From assembly GCF_037975245.1 (NCBI RefSeq), contig NC_092580.1:3386501-3450500 (forward strand): a DNA stretch of 64,000 bases, given 5' to 3'. The notes beneath the pieces are model-generated. The model made no database searches and was not told the origin of the DNA. It was given only the letters and a program-made list of their open reading frames with translations. Origin of the DNA: Apostichopus japonicus (lineage: Eukaryota > Echinodermata > Holothuroidea > Aspidochirotida > Stichopodidae). Positions 52,421 to 64,000 of the stretch are shown here, one piece after another (the first letter of the stretch is position 1; every line of letters begins with the position of its first letter). Position numbers and translations under genes: made by a program.

Positions 52421-55400
52421 ACAAATACATACAAGTGAACTCAAAAGTCTGACCACACCATATGGTGTCAAAAGGTTGAGCTACCAAGTCACTCTTGACA
52501 GTTAGAGTGCAAAGGTTTTGAGAAAACAAACGGTATTAACGGAGTAAAACTCAAAAAAACACCCATACAAAATGATACAATATATATATATCTCATAAAT
52601 TGACTGTGGGTACATTTAAATAAGTAGAAGTTCTGGTCAGTTCCTTGTTGGATCAGGAAAGAACCAAACGGTTGAACTGAAACAAATTGACAAGTTATCA
52701 AATCTGGATCTGAGAAGGATATCCCTCAGATTTTCATGGAATTCCATGTTAACTACAAAGCATCGTTCACTTCACATTGTTTATCAAAATTGTATATATC
52801 AACATGTTGTCAGAGTTACCAGTCAAGAGAAACAAGCCCACTGTTTAAGCCAATTAAACAAAAAAAAATTGTCAAAAGTGCAGTATTAGCAACAATCTTT
52901 GTTGACATTTCAGAGGGGGAAAAATTGTTTGGCTTGGAATATACACAAATACATACCTGCATTTTTAAATTAACTAGATATACCAGAAAAGGGTTCTTTG
53001 TGTTGATGTGATTTGATAGAAGATATTTGAACGATTGGTTTTATTCCTTTTAGAATCAAAAAAACAAAAGAGCCTCAGACACAGAAATATTATAGAAATC
53101 TTCTTCGTATTAATAATCAAAACCGTTAGATTCGTCTAACAAGGCAACATACAGAAACGTTGTACTCAAAGCCGAAGCCAAAGCGAAGAATTAATCAGTT
53201 CACACATCCGGAGTCATTGCATGCTGTGTTCTTCAATACCGCACTCATTTCCTGTGAGGAAACATTTCATACTGTAGTTTTGTTTATTGGAGAAGGAACT
53301 GCCAACATTCCCGCAAACTTATTTAGGAAGAAAGCTACCACTGTATTACCTAGTTCCAAGTTTGCTGTCCTTTTTGGTCATGTCTAGGTTCCTTTAGACT
53401 GAACATTGTTTTGTTGTTTGTTGTTCGAATCCAAATTGAAAACAAACAGTTCACAAACTAAAGTGCTGTACAATATAGTACAAAGAAGGAATTTCTGCAG
53501 TTAGTGCTCATACAGTAGATCTATCCTTGAAATTCTCATGTTATCCAAGAAAATTTTGGCACAACTTATCCTATTTATAATTTCATGAGATATTTGTTTT
53601 ATGTTTTTTTGGGGGGTCTTACATTTCTAAGTTCTTAGTTTAAACTAAACTGTAACATTTAAATAAAGGACAAATTATAAAAACAGTCCATACATTACGG
53701 CAGGTTCAAAGGGATATGAATTGCTGACAAGTAAATATAATAATATTAGGGAAACAGTCAAATAAACTGACAAGTTATATTTTGTGTTTATCATTTCACT
53801 GCACATTCATACTTATTCACTGTAGTTTACCCCCCCCCCCCCAAAAAAAAAATAATTAATGCAATTTGCTTCAGTTATTGGCCAATGGCAAGGTGATTTT
53901 AGCACATGTATCATGAATTCAAATGTAGCTATGGAAACCAAATCAAACCAAACTTTTTCAAGGGTAACAAACATAATGTCAGTATATATAACTTGATAGA
54001 TTTAGAGACACAGACCTACATATTTCAGAGCACAACCTTCACACACTTACAGTAACTTCATGGATAAACTATTAAGACAATTTCAGTACTGGTCTGCTTC
54101 ATAGTTAAATTAGTATATTACTATATATCTAGTCAACATTAACACTGAATAATTTGCACAGAATGACAATTAATTTTGTCTACAAATTCTCTCTGAACCA
54201 CCCTTATAGGTCTCAAGTTTTTTCAGTTTCAAGGTTTCAGCTTATGAATATGCATTAAATAACCCCAAACATAACCACCAATCAAAGTCCTTGGTTGCTA
54301 AAAAGCTAGTCATACTGTGTGTTTCAGTTCCCAGTACTTACTATTTATAGAAAAGTTACCAAAAATTCCCTGCTAGGCCTATTAAGACTCGCTAGTGGAC
54401 ATAATTTGAGCATCAGCCTTAATGTTTATTAAAATGATACATGTGTGTGCAATTTAATTGTGCGTGGTTAAGTAACAGAAAGGCGTTACCGAGATACATC
54501 ATACTGTAGCTAATAATAACTGAAGGTCTTTTAAAATTAATAACTAACTTCATTAATAACAGAAAAGCAAAAACTTTCATTTTTCTTTTGAAACTTTAAA
54601 AGCATTATCTCAACAGGACTTTTGTGTCGTACGATTCATCTTTATCGTTCCTACGTCCAATTAATTACGTTGTTTGTCTCCTTTTTTAAATTTTCTTCAT
54701 ACATGTCAATTCTGTAGTACTGCAAGTACTCAGAGACAGGTAAGCAGAAGTTCTGATAGTACAAGGGAGCAGCACTATATACTGCTTCATTTTTTTTGGG
54801 GGGGGGGGAATCGCTCAGTTTAATATCTTCCAGCATTCTATTACATGGATAGAAATATTGTATTGTTAATGAGTTGAGATAACATTGTTGTTTGGGCAGC
54901 CGCAGAGAAAAAGATTACAGGTTGTCCACAGGGGGGGAACTACCAGCAAATTGTCTTCAAAAAAGCTGTCCTGAACATTGACTTTAGATGCTAAAAATTT
55001 GTGCACAGGGAAAAAAAGAACACAAAAAACTATTAATTACATGATTCCTGTCTGAATAGTTCAAGTAGAGTTCTCCAGATTTTACATTTGGGTGTCAAAC
55101 CTACAGAGAAATTACTCCACAAAAGATAACAACTGATCCAAAAAAAGATAGCCTTCCAGCTTTGTTAAAGCTAAAATGACTATTAAACTGGAAAATAAAA
55201 AACAATCCAATTTTGACATGCAAACAACTTTTATACTGTATGTTATTATTTTTTAATAACATAACAAATATATGCACATAAAGAAATTTTCAAAAAATGG
55301 TATAGGTTTTTTCAGAATATCTAGAACGTTACCATAAAGTCAGTACTCAATAAAAAAAAAAATTAAGAAAGCTACATGTACAGTATGCCACCATCCAAGC

Positions 55401-55970
55401 AAGCTTTATGGTGGTTCTCACTCTGACAGTTTCCTTAACAGCTTATAAATAAAACAATAAAAAAGTTCTGACTCTGTACACAGATTTGGAACTGTTGCCG
55501 ATCCTGGGTTCACACAGTTTCATGCAGAGATATTGGATTTCCAGATGGCTTAGATACAAATGACACCTTATTTTACCTCCAGATTCCAGCTGATACCTCC
55601 CGCTGTTCATCGAGAAAGTGAAACTCACCCACAAATGTAGCTAAACTAGCATAAAAAATATATATATACTGTGTGTATGTATATAAATATATATATCCCA
55701 CTTTTCAGTGGCTTTTTTTTCCAGCAGAATAAACATTTTTAACACATTTGAATTGAAAATCTGGAGGGTCCCAATACTCAGAGACGCACAGATGTACCTA
55801 CAGTACAGTATGTATTAGATACATCACCCAAGTACTAACTTTACATTTAACCTGAAATGTGTGCAGCAACCAGTGATTTATAACAGAAGCGCCTGCCAAA
55901 TTAAATATCAGGTAGGTAAACTCAATTTAATACTGTACAATATCAGTTGTCATCAATAATTGTTATTAAA
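52421..55970. other. Stretch without recognisable genes
   Basis: AT-rich sequence with C/A-runs near 53830-53850, G-run near 54800 and short unrecognised open frames (for example 52736-53011, 53160-53387). Confidence 0.5.
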
Positions 55971-55976
55971 AGTATT

Positions 55977-56016
55977 TTATTATTACTATATATATTACTA
56001 TATATTATTAAAATAT

Positions 56017-56056
<40 letters not shown>
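55977..56056. repeat. (AT)n microsatellite
   Basis: TATTACTATATAT units leading to long ATATATAT runs and a T-run. Confidence 0.9.
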
Positions 56057-56062
<6 letters not shown>

Positions 56063-58195
56063 TTCTTTCTTTCTAAAAGAAGTACGGTTTGTACAAAAAT
56101 TCACTGAAAGGTCGGCCTACTTTTAATCACCTTGTGTCACTGCACATGTACAGCAAAATTGGAACAGTGGGTTCATTCAAATAAAAGTTATGTAAGTCAT
56201 GTCAATTTAATTGTTTCAAATCCCCCAGAGATATTGCTCATAAGGTGTCACAATGATATCAGCACTTTGGTCGTTTTAGTGCATATATCTATTACATAGC
56301 AATTACGAAATCACGAGTAAAGTGGCTGTAATGTTCCAACAGTTAGTGGTAACTACAATGCACACAGTTTTACAAAACCATGTATACACTATAGAAGTAG
56401 TGAGTATATACTTTACACGGATTGTCCCAACATTTCTCTACCACTAAAGCTTGATAATGCTTGAGTATGCTTGAGTATTTAACTCAACCTCCAGTATACT
56501 CACTGCATACAGTAAAAAGTTACATAAAGCATATATATGTGTGTATTGTTCTTTATCTCACATACAATAGGTCCAATTTACAAAAATCTGACTTCGGTCT
56601 AAAGTCTTAAATCTTCTTCTTTCAACCACCATCCTAATGAAGTATGAAAACATTATCAATGATAAACCCCCATCCAGTCTTTTTGCCATCCTTCCTCTTT
56701 CCCCACATCCCAACACTCACCCTACCCCACCACATACCACGTCCCCTCCCCTAGTCTCCAAACCGGACAAACAGCTACTAACTAACCCCTTTTCTGATTC
56801 TGCACCACGTACCTTGACCTCTCACCGCCCCTCTCTCTCCCCTCCCCCTTCCTTCCAATATTTTCAAAGACTGACACATCATACTAATTTCAGGCTGTAT
56901 ACAGAGATCAAATCATGCGAGAGCCAATTTTCATGTGCTGTTGTTTACGAGCAATTGCTTGAAAGGAAACCGAAACCTCATCAGGGAGAGTTATGATTCT
57001 GTTTACAAAGATTCTTCCTAATTGCTATTTGTGATGGATGAGAGAATTTAAGTTGTTTGAAATGCCATTCAAACACAATATGTCATGATTAATAGAAACT
57101 TATATTGCTTTTTCTTTCTCACAGTACTACTTGGGGGTACTACTACTACTGCCCCATTCATTTTCCTTTTTTTGTTATCTCTCTCTCTCTCGCCCTTATT
57201 TGTATATGTGTGTTTATATTTTTTTCTTTTTCAAAATTCAATGTCCATGGGTCTAAAAATAAAATGAATACACACTTTTATAAATATCTACTTTCATCTT
57301 AACAACAAACAACTCCCCCCCCCCCCCCACAATCATGATGCAGATAACAGATCGTTGATTGTGTAGCTAAACAATAGGTCAACAAGTTCAGAGCCATTAA
57401 GAGATATCCTAGAGTCAAAACAGGAAAAAAAGGACTTTATACACAAGCAATTAACCTGCAGAGCTATATTTTTTACAATGTTTTCAAACTGAGATCTATT
57501 AATACCATAAAAATATGAGTTATTGGATAATGGACAGTATAACTGTTTTCAGTATCTCACTCCTTGCTTAATGTTCACAACATCAGTTTTAAGTTTAAAT
57601 ATTTCTCTTCCTCACCCAATGACCACATACACCCCTTCCCCCCTCCCCTCCCCCCCCCCCCGCCAAAAGTAAATACTCCTCACCTAATTCTCCAAACTCA
57701 CTTAATGCTTGAATTGACTGTAAATAACTACTTATAGTAACTAGTTTAAAAACACCCAGGCTCTGCCATTAATTGATCAGTTCTGAGTATTTTAACCACA
57801 GGATTGTAAAAAGTATCAACTGCTGGAAATCAGTTTATCAAACATTGAGTAAAGAGACCAAATCCTCCTTGAATTTTATTGGTTTTTTTATTTTCTTGAA
57901 CAAAAAAAACAAAAAAATTCTTGATTGAGTAGGGAGGGGGGCAAAGATTCCAAGTTAATCTGCAAATCTGTCGCCCAGACATTATTTTACAAATTACCCT
58001 CTGACAGCAGCATGTCAGACAATAGTGATCTGCATGCTAAATGGAACTTAATACCATGTTGGTTCTAACTCTGCAGTTTTACCCTCTGGATGAACTTGAA
58101 ACCTGTTGAGATGATCGTCCCTCGTATTTAACAAGCATTCCACAGGACCTCACTTCTCGGTTTGTACTGATATAGTTCACAGAAACCACTCGAGA
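56057..58195. other. Stretch without recognisable genes
   Basis: Contains pyrimidine-rich DNA at 56690-56860 (responsible for a 119-codon frame of low complexity) and C-runs at 57315-57329 and 57625-57661. Nothing else recognised. Confidence 0.5.
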
Positions 58196-58198
58196 CAG

Positions 58199-58250
58199 GA
58201 TATATATATATATATATATATATTTTTCTTTTTTTCTTTTTCTTTTTTAC
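58199..58250. repeat. (TA)n microsatellite followed by a CT/T tract
   Basis: TATATATATA run then TTTTTCTTTTTTTC. Confidence 0.9.
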
Positions 58251-58364
58251 AACATTCAAAAGGTTTTTCAAGTGTCAAAGTTCATCCAACCTTAATTTTT
58301 GCAGAACTTTGTTATGTTTACATGGTTTGAATCTTTTAAGTTTTTACTGTACCTCTGTTGATTC

Positions 58365-58560
58365 ACATGACCTTTGACCTCCAGTAAAACTAACAATATT
58401 CTTGTACTAACCAAGCTGGATCCACAGTTCTGCACACCATTTGTGACATTCATCCAAGCTTTACTTTTGAAGTTACAGTATCATTTTTACAAGGATTTCA
58501 GACTTTGACATCTGTTGACTGACAGTACATGACCTTTGACCTTCAAAACAAGCTCAAAGG
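58365..58560. repeat. Dispersed repeat with DR1-like TGACCTTTGACC, copy B
   Basis: Partner of 12930-13135 in the same orientation. TGACCTTTGACC occurs at 58368-58379 and 58530-58541, separated by AGCTTTACTTTTGAAGTTAC and TTCAGACTTTGACATCTG. Family unknown. Confidence 0.55.
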
Positions 58561-58779
58561 TCCTTATAGTTATACTCAATAACATGGAAACACATACCCA
58601 TACTTGGGCAAGGAATCAAAGACTGCCAGAGGCTATTGCTAATTAATAACACATTGATAGGAGTCCACCAATGGGAACATTAGCATCCCTTGATTTTTAA
58701 CTAGAGTTGTCAAACATTTCAAATGTATATAAAAGCCACTCCATATGTAAACAAGTGCATCATCCCTGCATTCTCCCTT

Positions 58780-58820
58780 TTCACCATCCCCCTCATTCAC
58801 CATCCCCCTCATTCACCTCC
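58780..58820. repeat. 18-bp pyrimidine-rich duplication
   Basis: CACCATCCCCCTCATT occurs twice, followed by CACCTCCCCC. Confidence 0.8.
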
Positions 58821-58829
58821 CCCTCCCAA

Positions 58830-59590
58830 CTTAAGGTCATATTTGACTTTGTATACTTTGAAACTCATTTTTGCAATCACTGCACATGATTTAATCAAGT
58901 TTTATGATAAATCATGTTTAAATTATTTCAGAAAAAATTAATACCCGAGCATAAATCTTTTCATAATATGTACTAGATATATGTATTAAAATACTGTGCT
59001 TTAAATGGTGTCCAACTGCAGTGGTCAAAGTTCATGAATGTTAATTGACTACTTTGTAATCAAATATATATAAAAATGATGTCATCCTCCCAGAAAAGTT
59101 CCCAATTCATTTCTGAGTTGGATTTGATAACCTTTTAACATTCTATTTGAATGACGTCAACGCTAAACTAAACAGACTATAGAAAACGCATGTTTTCTCT
59201 TTTCTTTTCTCTTCAATTAACCGATGGTAAAATTATTTATATCGATGATACACGCTGCTCGCTTTTCATGCACTGTTCAATTGTTCAACACATTTTCATA
59301 TTTAATGCAGGGATGAAGGAACTTTTTTGGCAAGTTTCTTTGAATTTTCCAGAGTTCAGACAGGTCTGTGTAATATCATACGTGTACAGTAATCAACAGA
59401 GAGGATATGTATGCGGTCAACTGTAGTATTGCGCAATATGTCATCAATGTGATGAAAGTCCGAGCAAGGAAGGAGGATACATGATGTGTGTATCGACTGC
59501 AACTAGATCTATTGAAAATTTAAGAATCAACAATTGGGCCATTTGTACGTGTACGTACATTAGATCTATCACAATGTCTCAAGGTCTGTT
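58830..59590. other. Stretch without recognisable genes
   Basis: AT-rich DNA with one 78-codon plus-strand frame (59190-59426) that I do not recognise. Confidence 0.5.
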
Positions 59591-60254
59591 CAGCCACGTC
59601 AGCGTAACTCTCTGCTTAAGGAAGACTGTGACTTCGAAGAAGTCTTACACACTAGGACGAAGGAACGTTAACAAAAAAATGGGTGGTGTGACAACGAGAG
59701 AAATAAAAACCAGACAATTGTTTGATACCTAATTTCTCAGTAGGATTGCTGGCCTTACAACTGCTGTGTTGTATGGTGCAACGCTCAAAATCAATTATTT
59801 GGCTCAATTTTTTGCAGGCATCCCCAAACTTGGCTCTTTCGCGGCTTTGTTTCCGTGTACACGTAATTACCATAAACACGCCCATTCTCAGACCGTTACA
59901 AATCGTCCTGATAAAACTCAAACAGCCACGTCAGCGAACTCTCTGCTGAAGGAAGAATGTGACTTCGGATAAGTCTTACATACTAGGACTAAGGAACGTT
60001 AAAAAATAATGGGCGGTGTGACAACGAGAGAAATAAAAAACAGAAAATTGTTCGATACCGAATTTCTCAGTAGGATTGCTGGCCTTACAACTGCTGTGCT
60101 TGTACGGTGCAATGCTCAAAATCAATTATTTGGCTCAATTTTTTGCAGGCATCCCCGACTTGGCTCTTTCGCCGCTTTGTTTCCGTGGACACGTAATTAC
60201 CATAAACATGCCCATTCTCAGACCGTTAAAAACTCGTCCTGATAAAACTCGAGA
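59591..60254. repeat. 332-bp tandem duplication, two copies
   Basis: CAGCCACGTCAGCG starts at 59591 and 59923. Both copies contain CTCTCTGCT.AAGGAAGA.TG, GTGTGACAACGAGAGAAATA, TTTCTCAGTAGGATTGCTGG and ACACGTAATTACCATAAACA. They differ by scattered substitutions and small indels. A minus-strand frame of 89 codons in copy 1 (59921-59652) is broken by stops in copy 2, which argues against a conserved protein. The unit may be a fragment of a mobile element. Confidence 0.9.
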
Positions 60255-61790
60255 GACAAAGTAAAAGTTTATCACCTACCTGTACTGTATGTTTTGTCTG
60301 CTTGCATTCCACAAAATCATGGACATGGTACACAAAATGTTCATTTGATCAGACTTTTAATCAGTTTTCTGTTTACCTGATCTACTTTTTGACATGCTCC
60401 ACTTGGATTGGAAACTAGAACATTTTGTTCAATTGTTGCCTCCAATAAATACATTGTGATACCTGTACATACTTTAATCCTCTGCTTATAACTCAACACT
60501 CTACTAACAAAAGGCTTGTATGTACAGCAGATTTATACGTGTATGCCTGCTGACATAGCCCACTAACGTGTTACATATATGTATGTGGTGGATAAATCAG
60601 AACAAACCACAACATTTCACTCATTCGACAATTAGTATGGGGTGGGATGGGGGGGATTGAATTTCTCTATTGGTAAATGTCTGCATACAGATTATTGATG
60701 TCTATTGTACCCCAATTCCAATGAAATTAACAGTAAAGTGTCATGCATTTAAAAAGAAATATTTTGCATTCAGTCTGTAGATACTTATTTATAAGTTCCC
60801 TTTCAAAACTCACACTGGTGTAGCTCTTCACAAACCATTTCTCAAAAATACTGCTAATACATTGTTACGGAATTTGGTGGAAGAATGTGACACGTGTGTA
60901 CAGTACAGAAGTTAACAAGTGCTTTGTGCTGAATAATGAATATACATCACATAGGCCTAGACAGGGTACAGTAACTCTGCAAACAATTTGGTTGAAAATC
61001 CTGTCATCAGATGTAACTAATACGAATCATATTCAAATTCTAGACATGTTTAACTAGTTTTATAAAATGAAAGAACGTTTTAACTGTTACAAAAATTTGC
61101 AATAAAACATTGGCATAGATGACATAGAGTCACTTACCACTTCTACTGTACATTTACCGAGTATGCACAGCACTGCAGCAATAACGTCATGCTTTCAAAC
61201 ATTGCAATAAATTTCTACTTCTGTATCCAAAATGATATTATCATGCAATTTACGTGATACTGGAAAAATCCACAAAGACGTGAAATATTTGAGGCTTTGG
61301 ACGTTTATGCAAAATATGGCATAGGGCATACAGATAAACCGTGAGCTTCTCATGTGCAGTTGCCTCCAGTAATGCCAATGCTTTGGGTATGCACGTTTCA
61401 TGGCTTACAACACACATGCTCTAAATGAAATCTCAGTGAAGAAATATATTCACCACTAGGTAACCTTCAATGTTACGTGATGATAAATTATGTCATTAGC
61501 CATGAAATATGAGAATAACTTACTTCAAAATCACATATAATCTTGCAACAATGTCTGATATGGATGGAAGACAATCACAGATAATTTTGTTGAGGTACAT
61601 GGTAGTATGTGTTTAACTGGTGTTATCACTTGGTATGTCCCGGAACTCATTTGCAATCATGACATGGTTCATTTCTCTTGACCAACCAGACTGGGTCCAT
61701 TCCATACTGTCAACTGATACTAGGTTAACCCTAGGTCTGATTATATCATTACTCTTACAATGTCAAGAAGCCTAAGATTTTCTTGTAGTT
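60255..61790. other. Stretch without recognisable genes
   Basis: AT-rich sequence with no exon, RNA gene or repeat that I can support. ACAG|GTAGGT on the minus strand near 60288 is an unpartnered donor match. Confidence 0.5.
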
Positions 61791-61829
61791 TAGCAGAAGA
61801 CACAGACTTTATCATCATTGCAACAGGAC

Positions 61830-62430
61830 AGCCTAGCGTAGTTTGGACCTAGGCCAATGCCCTTGCCTAACTTAAGGCAAATTGTACATGGCCATCAAGT
61901 TACAGAATGGTTTCACTCACAATTAATATGTCAGTGTCAAAGTCTAGGCTAACCAAAGTATCAATTTACGGCCTAACATAGGCTAATAGTAATACTATAC
62001 TAGACTTATGCCATAATTAGACCTAGCCTAGGCTAGCCCAGTTGTTAATTGAATAGCCTAAGTTAGTTGGTCTAACAATACAGGCTAGGCCTGTATACTA
62101 GTATGTGGGCTAGTTTAAACTAACTTAGGTCTAAATTCAAACTTTTTTACAGTATCAGGAGACAAAAGTTTGATTGACTGAGAGTGCATGTCTACCATAA
62201 CATAAGTTCATAATGACCTAAGCAAGGTATTTGATTACCATTAACTAGCCTACACCTTGCATTGTTATTTATCACTCACTTCAATGTTTACTGGACAAAT
62301 CTTTGGTTCTGGTCTATGGACCAGAGTAACTGATGATCATCAATGGGTTATAGCCATAGCCTATGTTAACTTAGGCAAGTACTAGTAGGTCCCTTAACCC
62401 TAATCTGTCTATACTTTTAAACTTGACTAG
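61830..62430. repeat. Region enriched in TAGGCCTA / GCCTAGG motifs
   Basis: AGCCTAGGCTAGCC, GGCTAGGCCTG, TAGGTCTA and related CTAG-centred words recur throughout, without a fixed period. It is cryptically simple sequence rather than an array. Confidence 0.5.
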
Positions 62431-62877
62431 GTTAGGCTTCATACTTTTAGTCTTTCAACTCAAATGACTAAAACTCTCATAATACTACATCAGGAATATT
62501 TTGAAATTGTATTATAAATAGCGCACCTTAGACCAATCCATACTGTAGTTATCAGTTGCTACTAGTAATATTGTCACAGCCGAGGTCGAGACATGCAGAT
62601 TTGCGGTCGTGAATAGGTTAAGATTAAAAAGTAATGGCCATTGTGTGACTCAGTCGCATTCTACTGTACTATATCACGTCGATAACTTTCAGTACACAAC
62701 ACCACCGCACACAGTCAATTCGCTAAATCGCACATGTTCTATGCAAATTGTTTATCGCTCTCACGCTATTGAATGCCACAAATAACAACAAAAACACAAT
62801 AAATTACCCTTTCCCTTCAGAAACAGGGCCATATCATCCCTCAAAACCCGTCCTATGAACAAGCAATTATGACTTAC

Positions 62878-62921
62878 CTGAGAATCGGAACGTCAAATTT
62901 ACGGACTGACTATTTCGACCA
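62878..62921 (-). other. Candidate noncoding (5' UTR) exon, possibly FoxP
   Basis: On the minus strand TTTTGCTTTCTTTCAG (ending 62922) is a strong acceptor and CTCAG|GTAAGT (exon end 62878) is a near-perfect donor, bracketing 44 bp. Alternatively the donor closes a longer first exon starting nearer 63000-63100 and the acceptor match is chance. The segment contains stops and is probably untranslated. It lies upstream of the FoxP exon on the same strand with no other gene recognised between them, so a FoxP leader exon is the simplest reading, but unproven. Confidence 0.45.
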
Positions 62922-63169
62922 CTGAAAGAAAGCAAAATTAATGTCCGTATTCGGTCTTTGATTTCTGTAAACCAATTCAGTGCAGCCTCACAACAATAAA
63001 CAATTCCGAATATCACTTCGCTGTTCTCACGTCGGTTTACTTTTTTTCCAGTAAAGTTTCACTTCAGGGATAAAGTGACAATATTCCAGAATTGAAATGG
63101 ATACATTTTTCTAATACATAGGCTGTCCAGAAATGTGACTTTAAGGCACTTTTTAAAGAGATTTATTAT

Positions 63170-63330
63170 CTAGGACGCGTTTTATTGGTTGCGGAATTAG
63201 ACTGTTGTTCTTAGCTGTTCTCAGCCTTCCTCTTGACGTCACAGATGTCACCTGCTGTGTAAACAAACCGAACAGAGAGTACGCATAATGTCGTAGTCCC
63301 TGGGAGCACACACTCGTAATAGGTAAGTCC
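63170..63330. promoter_or_regulatory. Candidate (possibly bidirectional) promoter
   Basis: Within 160 bp: ATTGG at 63184-63188 (CCAAT on the minus strand), a full CRE TGACGTCA at 63234-63241, and TGTAAACAAA, a forkhead site, near 63258. CpG dinucleotides are denser than in the surrounding DNA. A minus-strand donor lies at 62878 and a plus-strand donor AATAG|GTAAGT lies at 63322/63323, so transcripts could leave in both directions. No TATA box is evident. Confidence 0.4.
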
Positions 63331-63949
63331 ATACAGGACAGCTTCAAAATTTTCACTGATCGAAATTATTTCTGGCCTTTTTAGACCGCAGGGCATCTGC
63401 AGGAGGGAAAGTTTGTGGTTAGCCTTTGTCATGCAATGGAAATAGTCCGGAGAATTGTCCTCGTGTCAGCCAGTAGCACAAGGAAAATTGTATGAATGTG
63501 AAATTAATGAATAAAATATTTCTTAATAAGTGTATAATGTTGTGGTTCAATTAAGGGGAGGCAAATTTCGCGTTGGACTTGATACAATTTGGCCGTAACT
63601 TATTCGATATTTAAATGTTAGATCTATGTATCGAAGGACGTATTCTGCTATACTTACGTCCGCAGAAGTCACACCAGAACAACAAAACTGATAGCGAATC
63701 AAAAAGTACAAAATTACGTACTTTAAATGTGATGGACAAAAAAATCCTCCGCTGTATTAAATGGTGTGTTAATCGTTGACTGTGCTTAGGTAGCCACATC
63801 CGTTTCTTAGTTTGATTGAGTAGCATTAATTTATGTGTGATTATTGTATTACTGACCCAATTAAGTTACAACCTGGTATAATGTAATGCAGATTTATAGC
63901 ATTACTTGTAGGGAACTTGCCTAGAAGGCTGCTGTTACTGAAAGAAAGC
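63331..63949. other. Flanking sequence, no gene recognised
   Basis: Mixed-composition DNA with scattered CpGs. It would be the first intron of a plus-strand transcript if the donor at 63322 is used. No exon seen. Confidence 0.4.
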
Positions 63950-64000
63950 CTCGCTTCTCAACCTTTTGGCTAAGATCATGTGTGATAATTATCTACTCCC
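63950..64000 (+). pseudogene. U2 snRNA-derived sequence (5' part), cut by the window end
   Basis: TCGCTTCTC..CCTTTTGGCTAAGATCA at 63951-63978 matches the first 28-29 bases of U2 spliceosomal RNA except for AA in place of GG at U2 positions 11-12. After that the similarity fades: the sequence reads TGTGTGATAATTATC where true U2 has the invariant GUAGUA branch-point recognition element. Losing that element argues for a pseudogene, or for a SINE with a U2-derived head, not a working U2 gene. The rest lies beyond the window. Confidence 0.7.

Noticed and set aside
59652-59921. 89-codon minus-strand frame that looked briefly like a zinc-binding domain
   Set aside because: Cysteine/histidine spacing fits no domain I know, and the second copy of the 332-bp duplication has stops in the same frame.

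Overview
This window reads as AT-rich animal (metazoan) nuclear DNA, almost entirely intronic or intergenic. There are no dense ORFs, no operons and no bacterial signals. It holds many tandem repeats, C- and T-runs, microsatellites and degenerate mobile-element remnants. The style of the repeats, including TGACCT-rich satellites and 'GCGCTTTACAA' repeats, suggests a marine invertebrate deuterostome, possibly an echinoderm. That guess rests on general impression, not on a diagnostic gene.

The only protein-coding exon I can defend lies at the left end on the minus strand (1532 down to 1335). It encodes 66 residues of a FoxP-type forkhead transcription factor: the Q-rich TPQQMQxxLQxQVLSPxQLQxL segment of the N-terminal half. 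Its last codons and 5' splice site sit inside a tandem repeat of about 87 bp, so the donor site exists in four copies. The forkhead domain must lie beyond the left edge. Near the right end, 62878-62921 (minus) is a good noncoding exon candidate. It lies next to a promoter-like patch with an inverted CCAAT box, a consensus CRE and a forkhead site, and a plus-strand splice donor lies on the other side. If both minus-strand features belong to FoxP, about 61 kb between them is FoxP intron. I did not find the expected preceding coding exon.

Layout: 122-637, 172-bp tandem repeat. 1006-1355, exon-derived tandem repeat. 1335-1532, FoxP exon. 1740-4070, degenerate repeat-like DNA. 7479-12172, a Helentron/HINE-like non-autonomous element carrying a 400-bp satellite rich in nuclear-receptor half-sites. 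15521-16966, 46-bp minisatellite with higher-order structure. 29974-30628, 20-bp G/A minisatellite. 40145-40560, dispersed repeat. 41792-41838, near-perfect hairpin. 51150-51390, ATGCATATAC array. 59591-60254, 332-bp tandem duplication. 62878-63330, exon and promoter candidate. 63950-64000, U2 snRNA-derived sequence cut by the window end. Complex blocks with clustered forkhead motifs at about 13.7, 28.7 and 50.3 kb are candidate intronic enhancers.

The long ORFs inside the minisatellites are artefacts of repeats that lack stop codons, and are not annotated as genes.
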